Origin: an uncultured Verrucomicrobiae bacterium
GTDB lineage: Bacteria > Verrucomicrobiota > Verrucomicrobiia > JADLBR01 > CALLMV01
Reading direction: 5' to 3'
DNA length: 58,828 nucleotides
NCBI GenBank assembly: GCA_938005615.1
Contig: CALLMV010000004.1
Span: forward strand, 1-58,828
A model generated the notes under the pieces. That model had not been told where the DNA came from. It did not search any database and was given only the letters and a program-made list of their open reading frames with translations. The first letter of the stretch is position 1. Each line of letters starts with the position of its first letter. Made by a program: the position numbers and the translations under genes. Positions 1-8,991 of this stretch are shown here, in pieces.

Positions 1-636
1 TGCGGAAAATCCACTCTTCTTCGCAGTATCAACCGCATGAACGAGCTGCTAGACTGCACACGTCATGAAGGAGACATCCTGCTGGAAGGCTCTTCTGTTT
101 ATGCGGATGCCTTGCCTCTGACAGAATTGCGGCGACGTGTGGGCATGGTGTTTCAAAAATCCAATCCTTTTCCCAAGTCCATTTATGAAAATGTGATCTT
201 CGGTCTGCGGCTGGCAGGTGTAAGCAAACGCAGCATTCTCGATGAGGTTGTTGAAAAGTCGCTACGCGCCGCTGCACTCTGGGATGAAGTGAAAGACCGT
301 GTACACGAAAGTGCTCTTGGTCTATCCGGTGGCCAGCAACAGCGGCTTTGCATTGCCCGAGCCATCGCATTAGAACCACAGCTTTTACTCATGGACGAAC
401 CCTGTGCAGCTCTAGATCCCATTGCCACCATGAAAATTGAGGAGCTTATGTTTGAACTAAAAAAGCGCCTCACCATAGTTATCGTGACTCACAATCTACA
501 ACAAGCAAGTCGGTGCTCAGACACAACCGCATTTATGTATCTTGGTGAATTACTCGAAATGGGTAGTACAGAGGAAATCTTCCGTTCACCAAAACATCCC
601 AAAACAGAAGCCTACATCACTGGACAGATTGGCTGA
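1..636 (+). CDS. pstB: Phosphate ABC transporter ATP-binding protein PstB (5' end outside window)
   Basis: This is the ATPase that powers the PstSCAB high-affinity phosphate importer at the inner face of the cytoplasmic membrane. The window opens inside the Walker A motif ([17 protein letters not shown], the wording typical of PstB). The Q-loop region ([19 protein letters not shown]), ABC signature [16 protein letters not shown], Walker [14 protein letters not shown] and H-loop IVTHNLQQA follow in order. The 211 visible residues match the last four fifths of a family about 250-260 residues long, so only the N-terminal strand region is missing. The pstSCA genes would be expected upstream, outside the window. 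phoB-phoR lie about 3 kb downstream on the other strand, which fits a phosphate-response locus. Confidence 0.95.
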   Translation, partial: CGKSTLLRSINRMNELLDCTRHEGDILLEGSSVYADALPLTELRRRVGMVFQKSNPFPKSIYENVIFGLRLAGVSKRSILDEVVEKSLRAAALWDEVKDRVHESALGLSGGQQQRLCIARAIALEPQLLLMDEPCAALDPIATMKIEELMFELKKRLTIVIVTHNLQQASRCSDTTAFMYLGELLEMGSTEEIFRSPKHPKTEAYITGQIG

Positions 637-679
637 TTTTGTAGATGCATCTGCATGTCCTCTGCGGCACACTTCATTT

Positions 680-952
680 ATGTTTTCCTTTAGTCTGACT
701 GAAGAACACTTAACGTTCTTGGTCATTTTTCTGATCTTTATTCCATTCCTTCTTGCCACATACATCGCAACTGTCATCTTAGAGCGTAGGCAAGCCTCAC
801 ATGATCCCAGCAAGGTCGTGCTAGCGAGTTCTCAAAATTCGGAGCAAGATACCAGTAATTCATTGGAATCTCCAAAAACTGGACAACCGGCCTCAAGCGC
901 TTCCACGAAGATAAAACGCAAGAAAAATTACAATAAATCCAAAAAGAAATGA
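680..952 (+). CDS. Small single-span membrane protein, unknown function
   Basis: This is a 90-residue ORF starting at ATG 680. It has one strongly hydrophobic segment near the N terminus (LTFLVIFLIFIPFLLATYIATVIL, about residues 9-32). A Ser/Gln-rich linker follows, then a lysine-rich tail ending in KSKKK. The frame is open further upstream into pstB, but only the part from ATG 680 looks like a protein. Its stop overlaps the mqo start as ATGA (949-952), suggesting translational coupling. I recognise no family. The topology (one helix, long basic cytoplasmic tail) is all that can be read from the sequence. Confidence 0.55.
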   Translation: MFSFSLTEEHLTFLVIFLIFIPFLLATYIATVILERRQASHDPSKVVLASSQNSEQDTSNSLESPKTGQPASSASTKIKRKKNYNKSKKK

Positions 953-2472
953 CGCAAAACCCAATCATAAAAAACTCCAAGGAAATCCGCGACCCTGACG
1001 TCATCCTGATCGGCGCAGGCGTGATGTCTGCCCACCTAGGCTCACTCCTTAAAAAGCTAGACCCGCGAATCACTATTCAATGTTACGAAGTGACTGACGA
1101 ACCTGCTCGTGAAAGCTCCGACGGCTGGAACAACGCTGGAACTGGCCACGCAGGTCTCTGTGAATTGAGTTACACCCCGTTTCGTGAACCAGATGGCAGT
1201 GTCAAAATCCACAAAGCACTAGAGATCTTCGAGCAATTTGAAGAAACACGCCAGTTCTGGTCGTACGCTGTGGAGTCTGGCATGGTGAAAAATCCAGCGC
1301 AGTTTATACGACCAGTTCCGCACGTCAGTTTTGTTCACGGTCAGGAAATGTGCGATTTTTTGCAAGCACGTCATAGATGCCTGGCAGAACATCACTTCTT
1401 CCGATCTATGGTCTACACACAAGACCGAAAAACCATCTCAGAGTGGAGTCCCCTGCTGATCGAACAACGTGATCCAGCCCAGGCCGTCGCAGCCACATAC
1501 ATGCGAGGGGGCACAGACGTCAACTTTGGCAACATCTCCCGCGCCCTCTTTGCATGGCTCACAAACCAGGAAGGTTGCTGCATTTCTACCCGCTGTCGTA
1601 TTATACGCTTGCTAAGAGACGGTGAGCGCTGGAGGCTTACAATCCGCGAAGAACAAACGGGAGACATGTGGACTAACACTGCAAAATTCGTTTTCGTCGG
1701 TGCGGGAGGAGGCAGTCTCCCATTACTTCAGCTAGCAGGCATTCCCGAAGCAAAGGGGCTCGGAGGATTCCCTATCGGCGGTCAGTGGTTGGTTTGTGAT
1801 AACGCAAATGTCGTATCCAGACACAATGCAAAAGTTTATGGCCAACCTCAACCAGAAGCCCCAACTATGGCCGTTCCTCATCTGGACAGAAGGCATCTTG
1901 ATGGCAAAGAGTGGCTTCTTTTTGGGCCTTTTGCCTCCTGGACTACCAAATTCCTCCACAAGAAGGGTTCAATATTCGACCTGCCGCGCTCTGTGAAACT
2001 AGACAACTTGGCAACTTTGATAAAGATCGCTGCCAGCAACCTCGACCTGGTGAGATATCTTGTTGATCAAGGGCTGCAAAATATGACGCGTCGTATGGAA
2101 GTGCTTAGAAGATTTTATCCGGCGGCTCAGACCGAGGATTGGAAGCTGATGGATGCTGGCATCCGTGTGCAAGCCATAAAAAAAACCGATGGAGAGGCTG
2201 GTATTGTTCATTACGGCACCGAAGTCATCACCAGTGCGGATTGCAGTATCTCTGCACTTTTAGGTGCATCGCCTGGGGCATCTGTGTGTGTACATATTGC
2301 CCTGGAGGTCATCCGCAAATCATTCCCGCAATACTTCACTCAACCCGAATTCTCTTCTCAGCTTCAGGCTATGATTCCGTCTGTGGGTCAAAATATAAGC
2401 AAGTCTGAAAATGCAGCTCTGTTTGAAAAAATTCACAAGCATTGCTCAGATATTCTGGGACTTGTTGACTAG
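949..2472 (+). CDS. mqo: Malate:quinone oxidoreductase
   Basis: This is an FAD-dependent, membrane-associated enzyme that oxidises malate to oxaloacetate and passes electrons to quinone. It is an alternative to NAD malate dehydrogenase in the TCA cycle. The 507-residue length is normal for Mqo. A Rossmann FAD motif is near the N terminus (VILIGAGVMSAHLGSLL). It is followed by the family-specific stretch ESSDGWNNAGTGHAGLCE, and the later segments GGFPIGGQWLVC and LFGPFASWTTKFL are also Mqo-like. The ATG overlaps the stop of the preceding small membrane ORF, so the two are probably co-transcribed with pstB or from a promoter inside it. The assignment is by family motifs. Some Mqo-like proteins prefer other 2-hydroxy acids, which sequence alone does not settle. 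Confidence 0.93.
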   Translation: MTQNPIIKNSKEIRDPDVILIGAGVMSAHLGSLLKKLDPRITIQCYEVTDEPARESSDGWNNAGTGHAGLCELSYTPFREPDGSVKIHKALEIFEQFEETRQFWSYAVESGMVKNPAQFIRPVPHVSFVHGQEMCDFLQARHRCLAEHHFFRSMVYTQDRKTISEWSPLLIEQRDPAQAVAATYMRGGTDVNFGNISRALFAWLTNQEGCCISTRCRIIRLLRDGERWRLTIREEQTGDMWTNTAKFVFVGAGGGSLPLLQLAGIPEAKGLGGFPIGGQWLVCDNANVVSRHNAKVYGQPQPEAPTMAVPHLDRRHLDGKEWLLFGPFASWTTKFLHKKGSIFDLPRSVKLDNLATLIKIAASNLDLVRYLVDQGLQNMTRRMEVLRRFYPAAQTEDWKLMDAGIRVQAIKKTDGEAGIVHYGTEVITSADCSISALLGASPGASVCVHIALEVIRKSFPQYFTQPEFSSQLQAMIPSVGQNISKSENAALFEKIHKHCSDILGLVD

Positions 2473-2560
2473 TTTGTAAAGCTTGCCTGTCTCCGGAATT
2501 TTACTAGGGACCGCTTAAAGCGCTGGCTGATCAATTTAGATAGCTCTAAAGTTTACTATA

Positions 2561-3622
2561 ATGAACAACGCATTGGAAAACGTTCGACTCCAATTCGAAT
2601 CATTTTGGAGTGTATACACCGATGTGTTGGGGAATAGCTTAATCTCTGCTTCACTCCCCAAGAATATCACGCAAGATGCAGTAGAATTTCTCAAACGCAG
2701 AGGCAAGAGAGTGCGGCCACTGCTTTTTCTCCTCACCTGGGTTAAGATTTCCAATGCAAAGGCTCAGGATAAACTGCCAGATTTTGTTTTGGATGCAGCC
2801 GTTGGTTTGGAGTTGCTGCATTCGTTTGTTCTAATTCACGACGATGTTATTGACCGCAGTTTGACACGGCGCGGAAGTCCGACTCTGCACATGCTCTTTT
2901 CCAAAAATTTTCCCTCCGCCATACATTCGGAAAACGCAGCTCAAAGTTTGGCTGTTGTATTAGGTGATGTTTTGTTTGCTGAAGCTCTTGCCCGCATCAA
3001 TCATGCTGCTACCAACAACAAAAGCCAAAGGTTGATTATCCCTTACTTCCTCGAAGTGGTGCGAGACACGGGATTGGGAGAGATGCTCGATGTGCACATG
3101 GCCTCAGGCCCATTGAAAAATTACGTAGAAGCTGATGTGCGTAGGATGTATTGGCTCAAAACCACACGATACACAATCGAGTTACCACTTGTTCTCGGAT
3201 ATTTGATGGCTGGTGGCGATGAAGTCCATCTTTCCACACTAGCTCGCTACGCTGAGCTCCTTGGGTTGGCATTCCAAATTCGAAATGATTTGTCTGAAAT
3301 AGAAAAGTCTGGCGAGGATGATCAAAGCGACATTTTACATGCAAAAAAAACTTGGCTGATCGTTAGGATGAAAGATCTCCTTGATGAGACGGATCGCTCA
3401 TTCCTTGACCTCTGCATTAGCGATCACCCCCGTGACAACCGTCTGGTTCACAAAGTGAGACTGCTCTTGGAAAAATCCGGCGTTTTACCTGAAGCGTCTC
3501 AGTTAGTGGAAAGTCTCCTCCAACAAGCCGCTCAACTTTTGGATGATTCGAAGATACTTCCGACCTATAAAAACAAAATCTTCTCGGTTTGCGATGACCT
3601 CGCCAGCATTATGTTTTCTTAG
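2561..3622 (+). CDS. Polyprenyl (isoprenyl) diphosphate synthase family protein
   Basis: This is a trans-prenyltransferase of the IspA/IspB class, which condenses isopentenyl diphosphate with allylic diphosphates to build quinone side chains, carotenoid or hopanoid precursors. The first aspartate-rich motif is intact (HDDVIDRSLTRRGSPT, D94, D95 and D98), as is the upstream GKRVRPLL substrate-binding segment. The second motif, normally FQIxDDxxD, reads FQIRNDLSE, with N242 and E246 replacing two aspartates. The 353-residue length is slightly above average. Its 3' end stops one base before the phoR stop on the opposite strand, so the genes converge with almost no spacer. Chain length cannot be predicted with confidence. 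Confidence 0.8.
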   Translation: MNNALENVRLQFESFWSVYTDVLGNSLISASLPKNITQDAVEFLKRRGKRVRPLLFLLTWVKISNAKAQDKLPDFVLDAAVGLELLHSFVLIHDDVIDRSLTRRGSPTLHMLFSKNFPSAIHSENAAQSLAVVLGDVLFAEALARINHAATNNKSQRLIIPYFLEVVRDTGLGEMLDVHMASGPLKNYVEADVRRMYWLKTTRYTIELPLVLGYLMAGGDEVHLSTLARYAELLGLAFQIRNDLSEIEKSGEDDQSDILHAKKTWLIVRMKDLLDETDRSFLDLCISDHPRDNRLVHKVRLLLEKSGVLPEASQLVESLLQQAAQLLDDSKILPTYKNKIFSVCDDLASIMFS

Positions 3623-3623
3623 T

Positions 3624-4946
3624 TTAACAATCATCCTGGTTGTCTACTTTTTCTCCCGAAACACTCCGCGGGTTTTGAGGCAAGCTAAACCAGATTGTTG
3701 TGCCCAAGCCTTGTCTGCTGCTGATACCGACACTTCCCCCGTGGGCTTCAACGATTTGTTTGACGATACTCAGCCCTAATCCTGTACCTCCTGTAGATCG
3801 CGCCCTGCCTTTGTTTGCGCGAAAAAATCTGTCAAAGACAAAAGGCAAGTCTTCACTGGAAATTCCGATCCCTTTGTCGATAACGCTGATTCGGTTCATG
3901 TTCGTACCTTCGATCGGGTCAAGCTCGACCTGAATATCTTTACTTTGGGGAGAATACTTCACCGCATTTTCCACAAGATTTGCCAAGACCTGCTTAATCC
4001 TTGTGATGTCCACCCATGCTTTGTCTAAGTCTTCTGCAATGCGGCTTTTGAGAGTAATACGCCAGTCTCGCAGTGACTCTACACGGCAAAGCTCCTCAAG
4101 AGTCTCTTCGACAAGTTTTGAAAGAGGTACGATTTCTTTTCTCAAGGTGATTTTTCGTGATTCAAAAAGGGACAAAGTGAGCAGATCCTGAATTAGGTTG
4201 TTGAGCCTGTCTGTTTGCGCTTGTATCAACTTTAATATCCTAATCAGTTCTTTTTTTGATGGCGGTGGAGCTTCGATCAATTCCTCTAGATAGCCGCGGA
4301 AAATGGCAAGTGGTGTTCTCAGCTCATGCGACGTGTTGGCAACAAACTCCTTCTGCACCAGCTCCATTTGCTTAAGGGCAGTCACATCGTGCAGAACGGC
4401 AACAGCGCCTAGCAATTCTTTATTTAAGCTCAAAACCGCAGAAATGGTAAGTACCACATGCAATGATTTACCTGGATTAGAATCGCCCGAAGCTAGTGTA
4501 ATCTGCCAGCGCCCAGATTTTCGATGTTGCAATACCTCACGCAATGCGTGGTTGACTTGGTGGTTGCCCGTCGCCTCGATGACGGATTGATGCAGTGGTA
4601 GTTTACTTATACCAAACATTCTGAGCATTTGCTCGTTGGCCATAATAATGTGGCCTGTGGCGTTTGTCACAAATACTCCCTCGGTCATACTGCTGAGAAT
4701 CCCTCGCAGATTAAAGTCATCGATAGCAAGTTTACGCTCAGACTCATTTAGCCGCTCCAGGAGCAATTCCAGATCCGCAATCGTCCGGCGAACCATCCAG
4801 GGCCCAATCTGGATAAAAGAGGGTCGCTCCCTGCCTACAACAATCGTGTGCACTGTTCGGTAAATTTTTTTAATAAATCCTGAAAACCGAATCTGCTGGT
4901 ATACCAATAGCACCAGCAGCAGCGCACAAATCCACCAGGGATTCAT
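3624..4946 (-). CDS. phoR: Phosphate-regulon sensor histidine kinase PhoR
   Basis: This is a membrane sensor kinase that autophosphorylates and controls PhoB according to phosphate supply via the Pst transporter. The 440 residues contain an N-terminal hydrophobic helix (about 4-16) and a PAS domain (about 75-190, ILSSMTEGVFVTNATG). The HisKA box FVANTSHELRTPLA carries H207. The HATPase domain has N box NLVENAVKYSP, G1 DKGIGIS, F box FDRFFR and G2 GGTGLGLSIV. A single N-terminal helix with no large periplasmic loop is the PhoR architecture. It lies 6 bp downstream of phoB on the same strand, so the two form one operon, and pstB is nearby. Confidence 0.9.
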   Translation of the reverse strand: MNPWWICALLLVLLVYQQIRFSGFIKKIYRTVHTIVVGRERPSFIQIGPWMVRRTIADLELLLERLNESERKLAIDDFNLRGILSSMTEGVFVTNATGHIIMANEQMLRMFGISKLPLHQSVIEATGNHQVNHALREVLQHRKSGRWQITLASGDSNPGKSLHVVLTISAVLSLNKELLGAVAVLHDVTALKQMELVQKEFVANTSHELRTPLAIFRGYLEELIEAPPPSKKELIRILKLIQAQTDRLNNLIQDLLTLSLFESRKITLRKEIVPLSKLVEETLEELCRVESLRDWRITLKSRIAEDLDKAWVDITRIKQVLANLVENAVKYSPQSKDIQVELDPIEGTNMNRISVIDKGIGISSEDLPFVFDRFFRANKGRARSTGGTGLGLSIVKQIVEAHGGSVGISSRQGLGTTIWFSLPQNPRSVSGEKVDNQDDC

Positions 4947-4952
4947 TTGAGA

Positions 4953-5636
4953 CTAATCAAGAATGCGATATCCCACACCCCTCACTGTTTCGATAAGATT
5001 ACTGTGCGGCCCGAGTTTTTCGCGCAGGCGGCGGATGTGTGTATCTACGGTACGAGTCTCCACGGAAGTGTCGTAATCCCAAACGTCTGCCAGCAACCGC
5101 TCTCGGCTTTGCACACGGCCTCTCCTCTGAACCAACAAACTCAACAATTTGAACTCCGTGGGCGTCAGGTCAATGTTCCCGTTTTTACCAGTCACAAGAT
5201 GACGGGGCATGTCCACGACCAGATCACCGAGCACTACCACCTGGTCCTTCACCGTCTCCTGCGTCTGGCTGCGCCTGAGCACGGCCCTGACACGCAGCAG
5301 AAGTTCCTTGGTAGAAAACGGCTTGGTCACATAATCATCCGCTCCGTATTCAAGTCCCGTCAAGCGATCACTCTCCTGAGCTTTTGCAGAGAGCATAATC
5401 ACAGGAATGTGCTTAACAATACGGCTAGCACGAATTTGCCTGCAAAAATCAAAACCACTCATGCCTGGCAGCATGTTATCTAAGATTACCAAACTTGGCA
5501 TCTGCGTGCGTACCAAATCGATCGCCTGTTCAGCACTTGTCGCAGCCACCACCGTATGGCCATCTCGCTTCAGAGCCATGGACACGATTTCCAGCAAATC
5601 CACCTCATCATCTACCACGAGAATTTTCGCCGGCAT
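4953..5636 (-). CDS. phoB: Phosphate-regulon response regulator PhoB
   Basis: This is an OmpR/PhoB-family transcription factor of 227 residues. The receiver domain has acidic residues D9, D10, the phospho-acceptor D53 (VILDNMLPG) and the conserved lysine in MLSAKAQE. The C-terminal winged helix (about 130-227) contains DLTPTEFKLLSLL, a recognition-helix region RTVDTHIRRLREKLG and the terminal VRGVGYRI signature. It should bind direct-repeat Pho boxes in phosphate-starvation promoters. It is the first gene of a phoB-phoR operon, and its ATG is preceded by about 50 bp of untranslated sequence before the YwaF-like gene. I saw no consensus Pho box in that spacer. Confidence 0.92.
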   Translation of the reverse strand: MPAKILVVDDEVDLLEIVSMALKRDGHTVVAATSAEQAIDLVRTQMPSLVILDNMLPGMSGFDFCRQIRASRIVKHIPVIMLSAKAQESDRLTGLEYGADDYVTKPFSTKELLLRVRAVLRRSQTQETVKDQVVVLGDLVVDMPRHLVTGKNGNIDLTPTEFKLLSLLVQRRGRVQSRERLLADVWDYDTSVETRTVDTHIRRLREKLGPHSNLIETVRGVGYRILD

Positions 5637-5689
5637 ACTGCCCGCTTACCAACACAGCAATTTTTGGCAAGCTTCATGTCGGATGCTTG

Positions 5690-6412
5690 TTAGTTAGGAG
5701 TTAGCAATGATGCGTTTTTTCTCCTTTTCAAAAATTCCGCAATTGCAAACGGGCTCATTAATAATATGAACTTTAACAACGCAATCACTTCGATCACGAG
5801 GATATACCATGGCCAAGGACCAAAATAGTCGAGCATCGAAGGATTTTCTGGTTTCCTTGCCAAATAACCAAAATTTGTACCCAAAAGCCAATTCGCTAAA
5901 CCCGCAATAATCGCATAAACCTGTAACCACACAAACGCCCGAACCACTGCACCCCACGTCGGTAAAATTCTACAGCCCAGTGTTAGATAAAGCGATGCAA
6001 CCACAATTCCGCAGTGAGAAATAAAAAAAGTTAAAAATCGCGGCTCTGGAAAACCCACGCGGATATCCGGAGTCAAAATAGCCTGCATAGTCCCTGCTAG
6101 TGAGAAAAAATAAGTCACACGCACAAGCTCTGCATGCTTAGTTAAGCAAGCGATAATCACCATGAAATTCGCCACATCGCACAAATGCAGCGGCAACAAA
6201 TTCCGCCACTCTCTTACACCCAAATCCAGCGCCACTTGTAGTGCCCACACACGGTTCAAAAACAGTATTCCAGCAAGTGTCCAAAGCACCATTTTTTCAA
6301 ATTTGCCTCCCGAAAATCTTCGTGTGAAAAGAACCAATACAATCGGCAAAAAAACAGTTATGGCCAATACCGTAAGATGTTGCGCGTCAAACAGCCTAAA
6401 GCCACTGTCCAT
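5690..6412 (-). CDS. YwaF-like (TIGR02206 family) integral membrane protein
   Basis: This polytopic membrane protein has about six hydrophobic segments. Family hallmarks are LPLHLCDVANFMVIIACLT, TNFGYLARKP and LDYFGPWPWYI near the C terminus, which match the YwaF/TIGR02206 group of uncharacterised membrane proteins. I take ATG 6412 (MDSGFRLFDAQHLTVLAI) as the start. The upstream in-frame ATG at 6475 would add 21 poorly hydrophobic residues and overlap the divergent ABC gene. It is in the same orientation as phoB, with its 3' end 53 bp from phoB's start, so read-through into phoB-phoR is possible. The biochemical function of the family is not known to me. Confidence 0.75.
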   Translation of the reverse strand: MDSGFRLFDAQHLTVLAITVFLPIVLVLFTRRFSGGKFEKMVLWTLAGILFLNRVWALQVALDLGVREWRNLLPLHLCDVANFMVIIACLTKHAELVRVTYFFSLAGTMQAILTPDIRVGFPEPRFLTFFISHCGIVVASLYLTLGCRILPTWGAVVRAFVWLQVYAIIAGLANWLLGTNFGYLARKPENPSMLDYFGPWPWYILVIEVIALLKFILLMSPFAIAEFLKRRKNASLLTPN

Positions 6413-6468
6413 CCCGCAGAATAAATTCGCCGAAATTACTGGCCAAGGCTTTTCCTCAACACATAACC

Positions 6469-7206
6469 ATGCCACACTGCTTCATGGCACGTCTAGAACC
6501 TGTCGTCTCATTTAAAGCCGTAAAAAAAGTCTACCAACTCAGCGGCCAGACCATCCATGCCCTAGACAACGTCTCCTTTACCATTAATCGCGGCGAAATG
6601 ATCGCTGTCGTTGGCCCTAGTGGCAGCGGTAAAAGTACCCTCATGCACCTCATGGGCTGTCTCGACACCCCTACCGCAGGCACTATTGAAATCGCCGGAG
6701 AAGACATCAGCCGCCACAGCCAAGCCAAATTAGCGCGCATCCGCAACAAACACATCGGCTTCGTCTTTCAAATGTTCAATCTCCTGCCTAAGTTCAATGT
6801 TCTTGAGAACGTCGAACTCCCCCTTATCTACGCAGGCATTGGAGCCACAGAACGCCGCCGCCGCGCCCTCGAATCAATCGAAGAAGTCGGTCTTACCTCA
6901 CGCATACACAATCGCCCCTCCCAACTCTCTGGAGGCCAAAGCCAGCGCGTCGCCATCGCCCGCGCAATCGTCAACAACCCCGACATCATTCTCGCAGACG
7001 AGCCCACAGGAGCACTCGACTCCAAAACCGGCAAAACCATCATCGAACTCTTCCAACAACTCCATTCCAGGGGCAATACCATCGTCATCGTCACACACGA
7101 TCCTTCACTTGCCGCCAGCCTGCCACGTCGACTGGAAATCTCCGATGGGAAAATCGTCGCAGACCACCATTCTGGACTAAATCATCAAAACCCACGAAAC
7201 CTATAA
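6469..7206 (+). CDS. ABC transporter ATP-binding protein, MacB/LolD type (COG1136), no permease nearby
   Basis: This is a 245-residue cytoplasmic ATPase of the MacB/LolD/FtsE-like class, which drives mechanotransmission-type export or lipoprotein release together with FtsX-fold permeases. It shows Walker A GPSGSGKST, Q-loop FVFQMFNLLPKFNVLENV, signature LSGGQSQRVAIARAI, Walker B IILADEPTGALDSKTG and H-loop IVTHDPS. ATG 6484 (MARLEPVVSF) is an equally good start and gives a more typical N terminus. The gene is followed by a 410-bp spacer and then pilus genes, so its permease partner is not adjacent. The divergent neighbour is the YwaF-like protein. Confidence 0.88.
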   Translation: MPHCFMARLEPVVSFKAVKKVYQLSGQTIHALDNVSFTINRGEMIAVVGPSGSGKSTLMHLMGCLDTPTAGTIEIAGEDISRHSQAKLARIRNKHIGFVFQMFNLLPKFNVLENVELPLIYAGIGATERRRRALESIEEVGLTSRIHNRPSQLSGGQSQRVAIARAIVNNPDIILADEPTGALDSKTGKTIIELFQQLHSRGNTIVIVTHDPSLAASLPRRLEISDGKIVADHHSGLNHQNPRNL

Positions 7207-7616
7207 AACGGCAGCACAACCTCTGGAGGAGATTTTCTCCTGGGGAAAAGATCCCTTGTCTAGCTACGTGCTAAGATTTCTCTCATCACTCGAAATGAAA
7301 AAACAGGGCTCAGGACGAAAAAGACTCTGTTGAGCTCCGGCATCTAGCCCCTGCTTTTGCGAATCTCATTATCACGCTGCCTTGCGACGCCGAAGAAAAT
7401 TCCTATTTTACATCGCTTTCAAGAGGTCTGCTGGCACTCAGAAATTAAGAGAGGTGCTGTGAGTTTTATTCACGGATCAGAATTTTATACTTCCTTCGAC
7501 CAACTCGGAGAGATCTGAATGAAGAGGCACAACTCCTCAGTTAGAAACAAAACGGGGCTTTTGATATCTATATTTTGCGGCTTGCCGGAAAAAAAAACTC
7601 TGTCCAGCCTTGCGCC
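7207..7616. other. Non-coding spacer between ABC ATPase and pilT genes
   Basis: This 410-base stretch has no convincing gene. Just after the ABC gene it holds a short hairpin (GGAGA-TTT-TCTCC, about 7228-7240) without a good T-tract. Further on, complementary segments (CAGGGCT near 7312, AGCCCCTG near 7347) could fold a larger leader RNA for the pilT genes. I compared it by eye with the c-di-GMP GEMM aptamer and did not find the conserved core. Small ORFs in the region lack family signals. Confidence 0.4.
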
Positions 7617-8978
7617 ATGTCTGCGCAATACAATGATTACGTGCTCGACACTGCTGTGCAGCAGGGCTGGATTTCCTCTGAACAAAAAAACGCGGCAGAG
7701 TTTGCCTTGCAATCTTTACCTGGTGCTTCCGCGCTTGACCTTCTCCTCGAGCAGCAACTCCTGAATCGCGAACAGTACGATGCCTTCCTCAATGCCATAA
7801 GAGAGGCTGAGGCAGCAGCAGAGGCTGAATCACAAGCCCTATCTGCCCATCACGTTAACCCCACCAATTTCGGTGGACCTGAAACGGTTACCGTCTCTGT
7901 ATCCGTCGATAATCTGCAAACTATCAACGACTACCTGGCACTTGCCAAACAGCACGGGGCCTCTGATCTGCAATTGACGGTGGCCGCGTTACCCACGATT
8001 CGCCTCAATGGAAAACTCACACCCCTGCCCGGCCACAGCGAACAGCTCAGCAAAGAACGGATGGCTTCACTCGTCAAAGGCTTCCTGACTACGGAACAAT
8101 TACAACGCCTCGAAGAGCACGGCGACATTGATTTTTGCTACTCCTGCGAAGGGCTTGGCCGCTTCCGCACTTCCGTCGTTTATCACCGGCTCGGCTACGG
8201 TGCTGCATTTCGCATCATTAACAGCAAAGTTCCGACGATGGAGCAGCTCGGCCTGCCGCCGCACCTCAAGCGCCTCACCCAGTATCACAACGGCCTCGTG
8301 CTCGTGACCGGTCCTGTAGGCTGCGGCAAATCCACCACCCTCGCCGCGCTCATCAACGAAATCAACATGACTCGCCGCGACCATATCATCACGCTGGAAG
8401 ACCCGATCGAATATCTCTTCACCTCGGGCGGCTGCCAAGTTACGCAACGCGAGATCCACAACCACACTGAGTCCTTTGCCACAGCGCTGCGCGCCTCGCT
8501 GCGCGAAGACCCCGACGTGATCATGGTCGGCGAGATGCGCGACCTGGAGACTATCCAGCTCGCGATCACTGCCTCGGAGACCGGCCACCTCGTGCTCGCC
8601 ACGCTGCACACCGCTAGCGCCGCACGCACACTCGACCGCATTCTCGACGTCTTTCCGACTGACCAGCAGGATCAAATCCGTGTGATGGTGTCTGAGTCGC
8701 TACGCGGCATCATCTCCCAACAACTTCTTCCTCGTGCCGACGGCAAAGGCCGCGTGCTGGCGATGGAAATCTTGATCAACTCGCCCGCTGTGGGCGCCCT
8801 CATCCGCGATGCCAAGACGTTCATGCTCCCCGGCGTGATCCAAACAGGGCGCAAACTCGGGATGCAGCTGATGGACGACTCCATCATGGCTCTGCTCGAG
8901 GCCCGGCTCATCACACCCGAGACGGCTATCGAAGTCGCCACCAACCGTAAGCTTTTCGAACCACACCTCAAAAAATAA
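7617..8978 (+). CDS. PilT-family twitching ATPase with N-terminal extension
   Basis: This is a hexameric secretion/retraction ATPase of the PilT/PilU branch, acting at the cytoplasmic base of type IV pili. From ATG 7617 it has 453 residues. About 100 extra N-terminal residues, predicted mainly helical and Ala/Glu/Gln-rich, precede the PilT core (INDYLALAKQHGASDLQL). The core carries Walker A GPVGCGKSTT (about residue 232), the aspartate box EDPIEYLF, Walker B VIMVGEMRDLETIQ and the histidine box TGHLVLATLHT. The C-terminal region contains AVGALIRDAKTFMLPG, equivalent to the PilT AIRNLIRE element. An earlier ATG at 7575 adds 14 residues that look unlike the family. It sits 13 bp before a second pilT, so the two are co-expressed. 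Confidence 0.88.
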   Translation: MSAQYNDYVLDTAVQQGWISSEQKNAAEFALQSLPGASALDLLLEQQLLNREQYDAFLNAIREAEAAAEAESQALSAHHVNPTNFGGPETVTVSVSVDNLQTINDYLALAKQHGASDLQLTVAALPTIRLNGKLTPLPGHSEQLSKERMASLVKGFLTTEQLQRLEEHGDIDFCYSCEGLGRFRTSVVYHRLGYGAAFRIINSKVPTMEQLGLPPHLKRLTQYHNGLVLVTGPVGCGKSTTLAALINEINMTRRDHIITLEDPIEYLFTSGGCQVTQREIHNHTESFATALRASLREDPDVIMVGEMRDLETIQLAITASETGHLVLATLHTASAARTLDRILDVFPTDQQDQIRVMVSESLRGIISQQLLPRADGKGRVLAMEILINSPAVGALIRDAKTFMLPGVIQTGRKLGMQLMDDSIMALLEARLITPETAIEVATNRKLFEPHLKK

Positions 8979-8991
8979 CCCTCTCACACCT

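Noticed and set aside
7207-7616. c-di-GMP riboswitch before the pilT genes
   Set aside because: The conserved GEMM core sequences are not visible; only generic pairing segments are present.
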